In this document: one piece after another, positions 1 to 11,015 of the stretch | How the letters are laid out: each line of letters starts with the position of its first letter | How positions within the stretch are numbered: the first letter of the stretch is position 1 | Source of the DNA: Stutzerimonas stutzeri KOS6 | Lineage (GTDB): Bacteria; Pseudomonadota; Gammaproteobacteria; Pseudomonadales; Pseudomonadaceae | NCBI RefSeq assembly: GCF_000307775.2 | Contig: NZ_KK020676.1 | Span: 1,710,576 to 1,774,575 of the forward strand | Direction of reading: 5' to 3' | DNA length: 64,000 nt | Position numbers and translations under genes: made by a program | Notes under the pieces: generated by a model | Databases searched by the model: none | What the model was told of the DNA's origin: nothing | Seen by the model: the letters and a program-made list of their open reading frames with translations, nothing else

Positions 1-309
1 TGGCGCAAGCCTGGGGTGCGGGCTGCGCAGGCGCTGACACAGGGCGGTTTCGCAATCATCGAGGGCAGGGTCGAGCGGGTCGAGCGCAATCGCGGGGGCT
101 ACTGGCTGGAGCTTGAGGGTCCGCTGGTGGCGCGTATTCCGCCGCAGGCATTGGATGCGTTCGATCTGCAGGCGTTGCCAGCGCTGGTCGGGCAGAAGAT
201 CGAGCTCCGGGGCTGGGTTCTCGATCGGCGTAGTCGCTCCACATCGCGGGCGCAAGCACGCTGGATGCTGCAGGTTACGCACCCGGCGATGCTCACCGTG
301 ACGCCCTGA
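1..309 (+). CDS. C-terminal part of a nuclease-family (SNase/thermonuclease-like) protein, truncated by the window edge
   Basis: The reading frame is open from the first base and stops at 309, so only about 102 C-terminal residues are visible. The segment looks like a small beta-rich OB-type domain (FAIIEGRVERVERNRGGYW, then a run of short hydrophobic strands ending IELRGWVLDRRS). In Pseudomonas chromosomes the gene upstream of malic enzyme and ponA is, as I recall, annotated as a probable nuclease, and this tail fits that protein. No catalytic residues are in view, so the family call rests on context and fold impression only. A GTG at 16 is just an internal codon. Confidence 0.5.
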   Translation, partial: WRKPGVRAAQALTQGGFAIIEGRVERVERNRGGYWLELEGPLVARIPPQALDAFDLQALPALVGQKIELRGWVLDRRSRSTSRAQARWMLQVTHPAMLTVTP

Positions 310-473
310 ACCGGCGCTGGTGCCGGACTCTTGGGCGCCGGGCGCGCGGTCTACCCGAAAAGTCGTATCGGCCCAGGCTTGACAGTCCGCTTGCCGACTG
401 GCTTGTGAGTGCGCGCATTCTTGGCGTATGCTCGGCCGTCTGTCTGTCCCAGTAAAATAAGCGGAAATGCCAC

Positions 474-1742
474 ATGACTGACCTGAAAACTGCCGCTCTC
501 GAATACCATGCCCAGCCCCGCCCGGGGAAGTTGAGCGTAGAGCTCACCAAGCCAACCGCTACTGCTCGTGATCTGTCCCTGGCCTACAGCCCGGGCGTAG
601 CCGAGCCGGTTCGCGAGATCGCTCGCGATGCGGAGCTGGCTTACCGCTACACCGGCAAGGGCAACCTGGTGGCGGTGATCTCCGATGGCACCGCTATTCT
701 CGGCCTGGGTAACCTCGGCCCTCTGGCATCCAAGCCAGTGATGGAAGGCAAGGGCGTGCTGTTCAAGCGCTTCGCCGGCGTCGACGTATTCGACATCGAA
801 GTCGATGCCGAAAGCCCGCAGGCCTTCATCGATACCGTCAAGCGCATCTCGATCACCTTCGGCGGTATCAACCTCGAAGATATCAAGGCGCCGGAATGCT
901 TCGAAATCGAGCGCGCGCTGATCGAACAGTGCGACATCCCGGTTTTCCATGACGATCAGCATGGTACTGCGATCGTTACCGCAGCAGGCATGCTCAATGC
1001 GCTCGAAATTGCCGGCAAGACCCTCGAGCAGGCCAAGATCGTCTGCCTCGGTGCGGGCGCTGCAGCGACTTCGTGCATGAAGCTGCTGGTCAGCATGGGT
1101 GCGAAGATCGAAAACATCTTCATGATCGATCGCAAGGGCGTGATCCATGCCGGTCGCGATGATCTGAACCAGTACAAGGCCGTGTTCGCTCACGAGACCG
1201 ACAAGCGCACCCTGGATGATGCCCTGGACGGCGCCGACGTCTTCGTCGGTCTTTCCGGCGCCAATCTGCTGAGCCCGGAAGGCCTCAAGCGCATGGCGGC
1301 AAACCCGGTGGTCTTCGCCTGCTCCAACCCCGATCCAGAGATCAGCCCGGAGCTTGCGCAGTCGACCCGTTCGGACGTCATCATGGCCACCGGTCGTTCC
1401 GACTACCCGAACCAGGTCAACAACGTGCTCGGCTTCCCGTTCATCTTCCGCGGCGCGCTGGATGTTCGTGCCAAGCGCATCAACGAAGAGATGAAGATTG
1501 CCGCCGCGCTGGCCCTGCGGGACCTCGCCAAGCTGCCGGTGCCGGCCGAAGTGGCTGCCGCATACGGGGTGGACAGCCTGGAGTTCGGTCGTGAGTACAT
1601 CATTCCGAAGCCAATGGACCCGCGCCTGATCACCCTGGTGTCGGATGCGGTGGCCAAGGCAGCGATCGAAAGCGGTGTAGCTACGCTGCCCTACCCGTCG
1701 CACTACCCGTTGCAGTCGGTGAACGACGTCTTCAGCGGCTGA
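474..1742 (+). CDS. maeB: NADP-dependent malic enzyme, short form
   Basis: Oxidatively decarboxylates malate to pyruvate with NAD(P)+ reduction, supplying pyruvate and NADPH in the cytoplasm. The 422-residue protein is the malic domain plus NAD-binding domain only; it lacks the C-terminal phosphotransacetylase-like domain of long MaeB proteins. Visible signatures are YSPGVAEPVREI near the N terminus, SDGTAILGLGNLGP, the metal/substrate loop VFHDDQHGTAIV around residue 160, and the dinucleotide motif GAGAAATSC around 197. It is monocistronic, ends at a strong terminator, and converges on mrcA. Confidence 0.95.
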   Translation: MTDLKTAALEYHAQPRPGKLSVELTKPTATARDLSLAYSPGVAEPVREIARDAELAYRYTGKGNLVAVISDGTAILGLGNLGPLASKPVMEGKGVLFKRFAGVDVFDIEVDAESPQAFIDTVKRISITFGGINLEDIKAPECFEIERALIEQCDIPVFHDDQHGTAIVTAAGMLNALEIAGKTLEQAKIVCLGAGAAATSCMKLLVSMGAKIENIFMIDRKGVIHAGRDDLNQYKAVFAHETDKRTLDDALDGADVFVGLSGANLLSPEGLKRMAANPVVFACSNPDPEISPELAQSTRSDVIMATGRSDYPNQVNNVLGFPFIFRGALDVRAKRINEEMKIAAALALRDLAKLPVPAEVAAAYGVDSLEFGREYIIPKPMDPRLITLVSDAVAKAAIESGVATLPYPSHYPLQSVNDVFSG

Positions 1743-1755
1743 TCCGCCTGAAAAC

Positions 1756-1785
1756 AAAAAACCCCGCCAAGGCGGGGTTTTTTGT
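1756..1785. terminator. Bidirectional intrinsic terminator between maeB and mrcA
   Basis: An 8-bp GC-rich stem (ACCCCGCC / GGCGGGGT) with a two-base AA loop is flanked by an A-run on the left and a T-run on the right. It can therefore terminate the rightward maeB transcript and the leftward mrcA transcript. Confidence 0.9.
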
Positions 1786-1809
1786 TGCCGGAAGGCAAGT
1801 CTGCCGTGA

Positions 1810-4233
1810 TCAGAACAGGTCCAGCGGTGCCGCCTCGTCGGCCGGCAAGGGGCTGCCGGGCGCTTGGTAGCCCGGATCGAATTCACCCATCGGTGGTGGC
1901 GAATCCTCGCTCTTGAATACTTCGAAGTAGGCGTCAGGTGTTCCCGGTGTCGCGGCCCGTCCGCTGACAGGGTCGACGAGTAGCTTGAGCAAGCCATCCG
2001 GCTCTGCCGGCGGATGCTCCGGCATATCCTTGAGTACCGCGCCCATGTAGCTCATCCAGATCGGCAGGGCGACCGTGCCGCCGTATTCGTTGCGTCCCAG
2101 GCTCTGCGGCTGGTCGAAGCCGGCCCAAACGGTCGTCACGATATCGGCGTTATAGCCGGAAAACCAGCTGTCGATGGAGTCGTTGGTGGTCCCGGTCTTG
2201 CCTGCTATGTCGTCACGGCCCATGGCCAGTGCACGGCGTCCCGTCCCGCGCTTGATGACGTCTTGCAGCATGCTGGTCATTATGTAGGCCGTGCGTTCGT
2301 CGAGTACCCGCTCGGCAATGCGCGGCTGGGCGTCCACCTCTTCGTCCAGGCGGCCATGGTGTTCCGGTGCGGCGCTGATCTGGACTTCGGAATCCTGCGC
2401 CTGGTGTGGCGGCGGCACCCGCGCCGGGTTGGCCTCGAAAAGCAGTTCGCCCTCCCGGTCTTCTATTCGCTGGATCAGGTACGGTTCGATCTTGTAGCCG
2501 CCATTGGCGAAGGTGGTCCAGCCGGTGGCTATCTCCATCGGAGTCAATGTCGCGGTGCCCAGGGCGAGCGACAGGTTGCGCGGCAGGTCCTGCGGGTTGA
2601 AGCCGAAGCGGCTGATGTAGTCGATGGTAGGGTCGATGCCCATCGTTTGCAGCAGGCGAATCGAAACCAGGTTTCTGGATTTGTATAGCGCTTCGCGCAT
2701 GCGGATCGGGCCGAGGAACGTATTGTTGTCGTTCTTGGGGCGCCAGATGCGGTCCATGCCTTCTTCGACAAAGACGATAGGGGAGTCATTGACGAGGCTG
2801 GCCGCGGTATAGCCTGAGTCCAGTGCGGCACTGTAGATGAAGGGTTTGAAGCTGGAGCCGGGTTGGCGCTTGGCTTGAATGGCCCGGTTGTAATTGCTCT
2901 GCCCGAAGGAGAAGCCTCCCGCCAGTGCTTCGATCGAGCCATCCAGGGGGTCGAGTGAAACGAGGGCTGCCTGGGCCTGCGGCACCTGGCTGAACAATAC
3001 CGTGTCGTCCTGCCAGCGAATGCGGACAAGGTCGCCGACTTTCGCTACGTCGGCCGGACGCTGCGGCCTCGGGCCCATGCTGTTTGTGCCAAGGAAGGGG
3101 CGGGCCCACTTCATGCTGTCCCAGGCAACCGGGTGCTCCTTGCCGTCACGGGTGAGCACCAGAATGCCGCTGTTCTCCACTCGCGTCACCACGGCTGGAT
3201 GCAGCCCCGAAAGCGTCCTGCGCTTGTTCAGTTCCTGAGTCCAGCTCTCGCGTGGCTGGCCGGCCAGGCGCGCTTCTGGTCCGCGATAGCCGTGACGCTG
3301 GTCGTATTCGATAAGGCCGCTGTCGAGTGCGGCATTGGCAGCGACCTGCCGCTCGCTTGAGACCGTGGTGTGTACCCGGAAGCCATCGGTATATGCTGCG
3401 CTGCCGTAGCGACCGACCATTTCGGCTCGAGCCATCTCGGCAATATAGGAAGCGTCCAGCTCCGGGGCTGCGCCGTGGTAGCGGGCGTTCTCGGGCTCAG
3501 CCAGCGCCTGCTGATACCCGGCTTCATCCAGCGAGCCAAGCTTGTACATGCGCCCAAGTATCCAGTCGCGCCGCTCCTTGCTGCGGGCAGGATTGACCAG
3601 TGGGTTGAAAGCGGACGGTGCCTTGGGCAGCCCGGCGATCATCGCGAGTTGAGCGATGTTCAACTCCGAGATGGGCTTGCCATAGTAGACCTGCGCGGCG
3701 GCTTCGATGCCGTAGGCGCGATTGCCCAGATAAATCTTGTTGACGTAAAGCTCGAGGATCTCGTTCTTGCTGAGTTCGCGTTCGATCTGCAGGGCCAGAA
3801 GTATCTCGTTGATCTTGCGTGAAAAACTCCGCTCGCTGGTGAGGAAGTAGTTCTTGGCCACCTGCATGGTGATGGTGCTGCCGCCGGTCTGAATCTGACC
3901 GCTTTTCAATAATTGCGTGGCAGCGCGCATCAGGCCTGTTATGTCGACGCCATAATGATTGGCGAAATTATCGTCCTCGGCAGCCAACAGGGCGTGGATG
4001 AACTCCTTGGGAATGTCATCGAAGCGGATTGGTGAGCGGCGCATTTCGCCGAATTCGGCGATCAGCTTTTCGTCAGCGCTATAGACGCGCAGCGGAATCT
4101 GTAGCTGTATGCTGCGCAGGGAGTCGACCGAGGGAAGGTTGGGGCTGAGATAGAGAAACGCGCCGCTGATGCTGAGCAACAGCGCGCAAAAGACTGCGAA
4201 GCACGACCAGAGAAGAAATTTCAGAAAACGCAT
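1810..4233 (-). CDS. mrcA: Penicillin-binding protein 1A, bifunctional class A PBP
   Basis: Peptidoglycan glycosyltransferase/transpeptidase anchored in the inner membrane and acting in the periplasm. The 807-residue protein starts with a membrane anchor (about residues 7-28). The GT51 glycosyltransferase domain follows, with the catalytic motif AAEDDNFANHYG near residue 85 and GGSTITMQ near 118. The transpeptidase motifs are present in order: SSFK (PGSSFKPF), SRN (YKSRNLVS) and KTGT (GKTGTTND). It is transcribed divergently from pilM, as in other pseudomonads, where the gene is also called ponA. A perfect TATAAT lies about 70 bases upstream of the start on the minus strand. Confidence 0.95.
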   Translation of the reverse strand: MRFLKFLLWSCFAVFCALLLSISGAFLYLSPNLPSVDSLRSIQLQIPLRVYSADEKLIAEFGEMRRSPIRFDDIPKEFIHALLAAEDDNFANHYGVDITGLMRAATQLLKSGQIQTGGSTITMQVAKNYFLTSERSFSRKINEILLALQIERELSKNEILELYVNKIYLGNRAYGIEAAAQVYYGKPISELNIAQLAMIAGLPKAPSAFNPLVNPARSKERRDWILGRMYKLGSLDEAGYQQALAEPENARYHGAAPELDASYIAEMARAEMVGRYGSAAYTDGFRVHTTVSSERQVAANAALDSGLIEYDQRHGYRGPEARLAGQPRESWTQELNKRRTLSGLHPAVVTRVENSGILVLTRDGKEHPVAWDSMKWARPFLGTNSMGPRPQRPADVAKVGDLVRIRWQDDTVLFSQVPQAQAALVSLDPLDGSIEALAGGFSFGQSNYNRAIQAKRQPGSSFKPFIYSAALDSGYTAASLVNDSPIVFVEEGMDRIWRPKNDNNTFLGPIRMREALYKSRNLVSIRLLQTMGIDPTIDYISRFGFNPQDLPRNLSLALGTATLTPMEIATGWTTFANGGYKIEPYLIQRIEDREGELLFEANPARVPPPHQAQDSEVQISAAPEHHGRLDEEVDAQPRIAERVLDERTAYIMTSMLQDVIKRGTGRRALAMGRDDIAGKTGTTNDSIDSWFSGYNADIVTTVWAGFDQPQSLGRNEYGGTVALPIWMSYMGAVLKDMPEHPPAEPDGLLKLLVDPVSGRAATPGTPDAYFEVFKSEDSPPPMGEFDPGYQAPGSPLPADEAAPLDLF

Positions 4234-4301
4234 CGGGGGTCTTGGAGTCCGGAATTTTAGGAGGGGGAGAGGCGGCGATGCTGAAAGGGAAAACCGTTCA
4301 C

Positions 4302-4307
4302 ATTATA
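4302..4307 (-). promoter_or_regulatory. Probable -10 element of the mrcA promoter
   Basis: The minus strand reads TATAAT here, 69 bases before the mrcA ATG. No good -35 hexamer is evident at 16-18 bp spacing, so only the -10 is claimed. Confidence 0.45.
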
Positions 4308-4386
4308 TGCGCTTTTTTTGCCGGGTAGCCATTTGCGCTTCTGTCAAGGCTGTTATCTAATGTGGATAAACATAATTAATCCGTAA

Positions 4387-5477
<1,091 letters not shown>

Positions 5478-5478
<1 letters not shown>

Positions 5479-6050
5479 TGGCGCAGATCAATCTTCTTCC
5501 ATGGCGCGAGCAACTGCGTGAAGAGCGCAAGCAGCGCTTCCTGGCATCCCTTGTCGGTGTGCTTGTTGTCGCTGCGGGTCTGTTATTTCTCGGTGATCGA
5601 TATTTGCAGGGTGCGATAGAGCAGCAGGCTGCACGAAACGAATTCATCAAGAAGGAAATCGCGGTACTTGATGCACGCATCAAGGAAATCAAGGAGCTGA
5701 AGGAGCGCAGGCAGCAATTGCTGGAGCGTATGAAGATCATTCAGGACCTCCAGGGCAACCGGCCGATTATCGGTCGAGTGTTTGACCAACTGGTGAGGAC
5801 GCTACCGGACGGTGTGTATTTCACCGCACTTACAATGATTGGCAAGAATATCGCTATCGTCGGCGCGGCCGAATCGAACAACCGCGTTTCCAATCTCATG
5901 CGCAATCTGGATGGGTCGGAGTGGCTCGAAGCCCCCAATCTGAATGAGGTCAAGGCCGTAACTGCGGGTGCGGTCGATCAGGAGAACATCTTCCAACTGA
6001 CGGTCCAGCAGACCCAGCCGGGTGTCTCTACGGAAGGAGCGAAGCCATGA
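5478..6050 (+). CDS. pilN: Type IV pilus alignment protein PilN
   Basis: Inner-membrane protein of the pilus alignment complex. It begins MAQINLLPWREQ, the conserved cytoplasmic motif bound by PilM. One transmembrane helix (about residues 22-42) is followed by a coiled-coil stretch rich in Lys/Glu (about 45-75) and a periplasmic ferredoxin-like domain. The ATG overlaps the pilM stop codon, so the two are translationally coupled, and its own stop overlaps pilO. Confidence 0.96.
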
Positions 6051-6670
6051 GCCTGGCCGAGTCGTTGGAAAGTCTTCGCAAGATCGATGTTGCCGATCTG
6101 GATCTGAACAATCTCGGGTCGTGGCCGGCGCCCATCAAGGTCATAACCGGTTTCATTCTGCTCGCAGTGGTGCTTGCCCTCGGGTATTACTTCCATTTGC
6201 AGGACATGCAGACGCAGTTGGAGCAGCAGCAGGCCCAGGAAGCAACGCTGAAGCAGCAGTTTTCGACCAAGGCGTTCCAGGCTGCCAACTTGGACGCCTA
6301 CAAGAAACAAATGGCCGAAATGGAAACCTCTTTCGGTGCTTTGCTTCGGCAACTGCCGAGTGATACCGAAGTGCCTGGGCTTCTGGAAGATATCACCCGA
6401 ACAGGACTGGGTAGCGGATTGGAATTCGAGGAAATAAAACTGCAGCCGGAAGTAGCGCAGCAGTTCTATATCGAATTGCCGATAACTATCAAGGTCGTCG
6501 GTGGATACCATGATCTGGCCACGTTCGTCAGCGGAGTTGCCAGCCTTCCCCGCATCGTTACGCTGCATGATTTCGAGATTAAGCCAGAGAGTAATGAAAC
6601 GACATCCAAGTTGCGGATGAGCATTGTCGCCAAGACGTATCGCTACAACGACAAGGGGCTGCAGAAATGA
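6047..6670 (+). CDS. pilO: Type IV pilus alignment protein PilO
   Basis: Partner of PilN in the inner-membrane alignment complex. The 207-residue protein has a short cytoplasmic tail containing DLDLNNLGSWP, one transmembrane helix (about 33-52), a coiled coil rich in Gln/Glu, and a periplasmic domain. It overlaps pilN by 4 bases and pilP by 4 bases, which fixes both starts and indicates coupled translation. Confidence 0.96.
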   Translation: MSLAESLESLRKIDVADLDLNNLGSWPAPIKVITGFILLAVVLALGYYFHLQDMQTQLEQQQAQEATLKQQFSTKAFQAANLDAYKKQMAEMETSFGALLRQLPSDTEVPGLLEDITRTGLGSGLEFEEIKLQPEVAQQFYIELPITIKVVGGYHDLATFVSGVASLPRIVTLHDFEIKPESNETTSKLRMSIVAKTYRYNDKGLQK

Positions 6671-7194
6671 GGAGGAGACGACTCACTGCGCTGGGCTTGA
6701 GCCTGGCAGCGCTTGCGGGCTGTGGTGGCGGTTCGGACTTCGGTGACCTGCAGCAATTCATGGACGAGGTAAGGGCAAAGCCGAAGGGAACGATCGAGCC
6801 GCTGCCGGCATTCATCCCCTATGAGGCTTTTACATATAGTGCGGCGGCCTTGCGCCATCCGTTTCAGCCCCCCGTGAAACTTGAGTTGGCGCAGCGGCAG
6901 AAAGGCTCGAAAGATATCCAACCAGACGAGTCGCGCGTCAAGCAGTTCCTTGAAGGCTTCAATATCGAGAATTTCACCATGGTGGGCACGCTGGGCAATG
7001 CTGGCGGGCGGTACGCTCTGATCAAGGGTGGCGACGGAGTCCATAGGGTCAAGGTCGGTGACTATCTGGGGCGTAACCATGGGCGCATCGTGGAGATCAG
7101 CGAGGCTGGGGTGGACGTAGTGGAGATCGTTCCAGATGGAGAGGGTGGGTGGCTAGAGCGCCCGCGCAGTCTGACCTTGAAAGAGCGCACCTAG
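6667..7194 (+). CDS. pilP: Type IV pilus lipoprotein PilP
   Basis: Periplasm-facing inner-membrane lipoprotein that links PilNO to the PilQ secretin. It has a short basic signal peptide with the lipobox LAALAGC (Cys about residue 19), a flexible linker, and a C-terminal beta domain containing MVGTLGNAGGRYALIKGGDG. The length of 175 residues is typical. It overlaps pilO and is followed by pilQ after 53 bases. Confidence 0.95.
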   Translation: MRRRRLTALGLSLAALAGCGGGSDFGDLQQFMDEVRAKPKGTIEPLPAFIPYEAFTYSAAALRHPFQPPVKLELAQRQKGSKDIQPDESRVKQFLEGFNIENFTMVGTLGNAGGRYALIKGGDGVHRVKVGDYLGRNHGRIVEISEAGVDVVEIVPDGEGGWLERPRSLTLKERT

Positions 7195-7247
7195 GGCGGG
7201 GCAATAGCATGGAAAACCTTTACCGGTCTGCACAACGGAAGCAATTT

Positions 7248-9326
7248 ATGAACAGTATCCTCTCTCGCGTTGGCATGTCTTTGCTGGTGGTTTTGGTATC
7301 GCCGACTCTGCTGGCTGCCAGCCTCAATGCTCTGGATGTTGCGACACTGCCAGGTGATCGAGTCGAGTTGAAGCTGGCCTTCGATGAACCTGTTGCATCG
7401 CCGCGTGGTTATACGCTTGACCAGCCCGCCCGGATCGCGCTCGATTTGCCCGGTGTATCGAATAATCTGGGTGCGAAGAACCGGGAGTTGGGTGTCGGTA
7501 ATGCGCGTAGCGTCACCGTCGTCGAGGCGCAAGGACGTACCCGGCTCATCTTTAATCTCTCTTCGCTTGTGCCTTATACCACTCGAGTAGAGGGCAACAA
7601 CCTGTTCATCGTGCTGGGTGAAAGCGCTGGTGCTGGCAGCCCTGCAGTCGTTTCGGCCACGCCAGTCGCTGCGCCTGCGCCCGCTCCTGTGAAATCGGTT
7701 GTGGCTGGCAAGGCGATCGACAATATCGATTTCCGCCGAGGTGATGAGGGCGCGGGGAATGTTGTCATCACCCTGTCCGATCCGTCGGTGAGTGCGACCA
7801 TCGAGGAGCAGAACGGGAAAATCCGCGTCAATTTCGACAAGACTCAACTGCCAGAATCTCTGCGCGTTCGCCTGGATGTCCAGGACTTCGCCACGCCGGT
7901 CAGGTTTGTCGATGCCACTGCCCAATCGGGTGGCGCGAGCATCGCCATCGAGCCGACAGGTCGGTACGACTATCTGGCTTACCAGACCGATAACAAGCTG
8001 ACCATCAGCGTCAAGCCTCTGACCGTTGATGAAGCCGAGAAGCGCAAGGCTGACCGGTTTGCGTATTCGGGCGAGAAGCTCTCGTTGAACTTTCAGGACA
8101 TCGATGTTCGCTCGGTGTTGCAGCTGATCGCCGATTTCACCGACCTGAATCTGGTGGCAAGTGACACTGTGAGCGGCAATATCACCCTGCGCCTGCAGAA
8201 CGTGCCTTGGGACCAGGCGCTGGATCTGGTGCTCAAGACCAAAGGCCTGGATAAGCGTCAGGTTGGCAATGTGCTGCTGGTTGCGCCTGCCGACGAGATT
8301 GCGGCCCGTGAACGGCAGGAGCTCGAGTCGCAGCGGCAGATCGCTGAGCTTGCTCCGCTGCGTCGTGAGGTCGTTCAGGTCAATTACGCCAAGGCAGCCG
8401 ATATTGCGAGGCTGTTCCAGTCGGTGACTAACACTCAGGGTGAAGCGGACGAGCGTGGCTCGATAGCGGTCGACGACCGGACCAACAATATCATCGCCTA
8501 CCAGACCCAGGAGCGCCTGGACGAGTTGCGGCGCATCGTCGCCCAGCTCGATATTCCGGTTCGCCAGGTCATGATCGAGGCGCGGATCGTCGAGGCGAAC
8601 GTCGACTATGACAAGGCGCTGGGGGTGCGTTGGGGTGGAACGCAGCTCTTTGCCAATGGGCGGGGCGCCGTATATGGCAATGACGATCTTGGTGACGAAG
8701 GCGGGGATTCCGGCGAAGACAGTGGCGGCAATTACCCATTCGTTGATCTGGGCGTGACCAACCGCACTGCGGGCATCGGGATTGGTTATATCACCGACAA
8801 TCTCATTCTGGATCTCGAGCTTTCCGCGATGGAAAAGTCCGGCAATGGAGAGGTCGTCTCTCAGCCTAAAGTCATGACCGCTGACAAGGAGACCGCGAAG
8901 ATTCTCAAAGGCTCCGAGATTCCTTACCAGGAAGCCAGCTCAAGCGGGGCTACGTCGACTACTTTTGTCGAGGCGGCGCTTTCGCTGGAGGTTACGCCTC
9001 AAATTACACCAGACAATCGCATCATCATGGAAGTGAAAGTGACCAAGGATGAGCCTGATTTCGCCAATGACGTCAATGGGACTCCAACCATTCGCAAGAA
9101 CGAGGTCAACGCCAAGATTCTGGTCAATGATGGAGAAACGGTCGTGATTGGCGGCGTGTTCTCCAATACTCAAAGCAAGTCGGTGGATAAAGTTCCTTTC
9201 CTGGGCGATCTACCTTATCTTGGCCGCATGTTCCGCAGGGATGTCGTGGCTGACTCGAAATCCGAGTTGCTGATCTTCCTGACGCCCAAGATCCTCAACC
9301 ACCAGGCAGTTGCCGTAAGTCGCTGA
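7248..9326 (+). CDS. pilQ: Type IV pilus outer-membrane secretin PilQ
   Basis: Forms the outer-membrane channel for the pilus fibre. From the N terminus it has a signal peptide ending at LLAAS, two AMIN domains with a Pro/Ala-rich linker (about residues 30-290), a secretin/STN domain around 300-370, N domains, and the C-terminal secretin beta-barrel domain with VVSQPKVMTADKETAKIL and VNDGETVVIGGVFS. I chose the ATG at 7248 because it starts directly at the signal peptide and has a GGAAG ahead of it. An in-frame ATG at 7209 would add 13 residues. Confidence 0.93.
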   Translation: MNSILSRVGMSLLVVLVSPTLLAASLNALDVATLPGDRVELKLAFDEPVASPRGYTLDQPARIALDLPGVSNNLGAKNRELGVGNARSVTVVEAQGRTRLIFNLSSLVPYTTRVEGNNLFIVLGESAGAGSPAVVSATPVAAPAPAPVKSVVAGKAIDNIDFRRGDEGAGNVVITLSDPSVSATIEEQNGKIRVNFDKTQLPESLRVRLDVQDFATPVRFVDATAQSGGASIAIEPTGRYDYLAYQTDNKLTISVKPLTVDEAEKRKADRFAYSGEKLSLNFQDIDVRSVLQLIADFTDLNLVASDTVSGNITLRLQNVPWDQALDLVLKTKGLDKRQVGNVLLVAPADEIAARERQELESQRQIAELAPLRREVVQVNYAKAADIARLFQSVTNTQGEADERGSIAVDDRTNNIIAYQTQERLDELRRIVAQLDIPVRQVMIEARIVEANVDYDKALGVRWGGTQLFANGRGAVYGNDDLGDEGGDSGEDSGGNYPFVDLGVTNRTAGIGIGYITDNLILDLELSAMEKSGNGEVVSQPKVMTADKETAKILKGSEIPYQEASSSGATSTTFVEAALSLEVTPQITPDNRIIMEVKVTKDEPDFANDVNGTPTIRKNEVNAKILVNDGETVVIGGVFSNTQSKSVDKVPFLGDLPYLGRMFRRDVVADSKSELLIFLTPKILNHQAVAVSR

Positions 9327-9332
9327 CATTCG

Positions 9333-9878
9333 TTGAAGAACATTATCCTCGTAGGCCCGATGGGCGCTGGAAAAAGCACCATCGGGCGTTTGCTTGCCAA
9401 AGAGCTGCGCCTGCCATTCAAGGACTCCGACAAGGAGATCGAGCAGCGGACCGGCGCCAGTATTCCTCTTATATTCGACGTCGAAGGTGAGGACGGCTTC
9501 CGCGAGCGCGAGCGTGCGGCGATCGCTGATCTCTGTCGGCTCGATGGCGTGGTGCTCGCTACTGGCGGTGGGGCGGTATTGCGTGAAGACAATCGCAATG
9601 CGCTGCGCGCCGGTGGTCGAATCGTCTATCTCTGTACATCCGTCGATCAGCAGCTCGAGCGCACAGCCCGAGACCGCAATCGACCGTTGTTGCAGGCGCC
9701 CGATCCGCGAAGCGTCCTTGCCGGGCTGATGGCCATCCGCGATCCGCTGTACCGATCGATTGCAGACATCATCATCGAAACGGATGAGCGACCGCCGCGG
9801 CTGGTGGTCTTGGAGATTCTGGATCGCCTTGCGGCATTGTCGCCCCGTGAAAGCCGCGATCAATCTGCGCTATCCTAA
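9333..9878 (+). CDS. aroK: Shikimate kinase I
   Basis: Phosphorylates shikimate with ATP, fifth step of the shikimate pathway. The Walker A motif is GPMGAGKST at residues 8-16. The shikimate-binding residues are in [12 protein letters not shown] and DGFRERE, and TGGGAVL lies near residue 78. The start is TTG, 7 bases after the pilQ stop; nothing better lies upstream. It is followed by aroB after 23 bases, the usual pilQ-aroK-aroB-damX order. Confidence 0.95.
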   Translation: MKNIILVGPMGAGKSTIGRLLAKELRLPFKDSDKEIEQRTGASIPLIFDVEGEDGFRERERAAIADLCRLDGVVLATGGGAVLREDNRNALRAGGRIVYLCTSVDQQLERTARDRNRPLLQAPDPRSVLAGLMAIRDPLYRSIADIIIETDERPPRLVVLEILDRLAALSPRESRDQSALS

Positions 9879-9901
9879 TCCCCTTTATTTTCGGGGGCCT
9901 C

Positions 9902-11005
9902 ATGCAGACTCTTCAGGTCGATCTCGGCGAGCGTAGCTATCCCATTCATATCGGCGAGCGGTTGATCGACCGCGGCGAGCTGTTCAGCAGCAAGATCCGC
10001 GGCCGGAAGGTTGCCATTGTCACCAATGAAACCGTTGCGCCGCTGTATCTCGATCGCTTGATCCAGACGCTTTCCGACTACGCCGTCACTCCGGTGATTC
10101 TTCCCGATGGGGAGGAATACAAGAACTGGCAGACACTGCAGCTCATCTTCGATGGCCTGCTCAATGCCCGGCACGACCGCAACACCACGGTCATCGCGCT
10201 GGGTGGTGGCGTCATTGGTGACATGGCGGGCTATGCTGCCGCCAGCTATCAGCGTGGTGTCGACTTCATCCAGGTGCCGACGACCTTGTTGTCTCAGGTG
10301 GACTCTTCGGTCGGGGGCAAGACCGGCATCAATCATCCGCTGGGCAAGAACATGATCGGTGCGTTCTACCAGCCTCGTGCGGTCGTGATCGATACCACCA
10401 CGCTGGCCACTCTGCCGCCTCGCGAGTTGTCGGCGGGTCTGGCCGAGGTCATCAAGTACGGGCTGATCTGCGATGAAGCGTTTCTTGGCTGGCTCGAAGA
10501 GAATGTCGATCGGCTGCGCGCACTCGATTCGGTGGCGCTGAGCGAGGCGATCCATCGCTCCTGTGCCGCCAAGGCGCGGGTGGTCAATGCCGATGAGCGA
10601 GAGTCTGGTATGCGAGCCATTCTCAATCTGGGTCATACCTTCGGGCATGCCATAGAAACCCATATGGGCTATGGCGTCTGGCTGCATGGCGAGGCGGTAG
10701 CGGCGGGAACCGTAATGGCGCTCGAGATGTCATGTCGACTTGGCTGGATTCAGCAGGCAGAACGCGATCGAGCGGTACGGTTGCTGCAGCGGGCGGCGCT
10801 TCCGGTGGTTCCGCCGGCCGAAATGCAGCCAGAGGATTTCCTGGAGCATATGGCAGTCGATAAGAAGGCCCTGAACGGGCAGTTGCGTCTGGTCCTTCTC
10901 CGCCAGATGGGCGAAGCCGTGGTGACCGGCGATTTTCCTCGTGATGTGCTGGAGGCCACCTTGAGCGCCAATTACGGCGCAATGTCGGAACAGACGGGAG
11001 CGTAA
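9902..11005 (+). CDS. aroB: 3-dehydroquinate synthase
   Basis: Converts DAHP to 3-dehydroquinate, second step of the shikimate pathway, using NAD+ and a divalent metal. The 367-residue protein contains the NAD-binding run [15 protein letters not shown], the loop [16 protein letters not shown] and the metal-binding [11 protein letters not shown]. It lies between aroK and damX on the same strand and is very likely co-transcribed. Confidence 0.96.
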   Translation: MQTLQVDLGERSYPIHIGERLIDRGELFSSKIRGRKVAIVTNETVAPLYLDRLIQTLSDYAVTPVILPDGEEYKNWQTLQLIFDGLLNARHDRNTTVIALGGGVIGDMAGYAAASYQRGVDFIQVPTTLLSQVDSSVGGKTGINHPLGKNMIGAFYQPRAVVIDTTTLATLPPRELSAGLAEVIKYGLICDEAFLGWLEENVDRLRALDSVALSEAIHRSCAAKARVVNADERESGMRAILNLGHTFGHAIETHMGYGVWLHGEAVAAGTVMALEMSCRLGWIQQAERDRAVRLLQRAALPVVPPAEMQPEDFLEHMAVDKKALNGQLRLVLLRQMGEAVVTGDFPRDVLEATLSANYGAMSEQTGA

Positions 11006-11015
11006 GAAAATTTCC

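Noticed and set aside
351..1997. 548-codon minus-strand frame across maeB
   Set aside because: It is antisense to maeB, whose protein motifs are unmistakable; long antisense frames are expected in high-GC codon usage.
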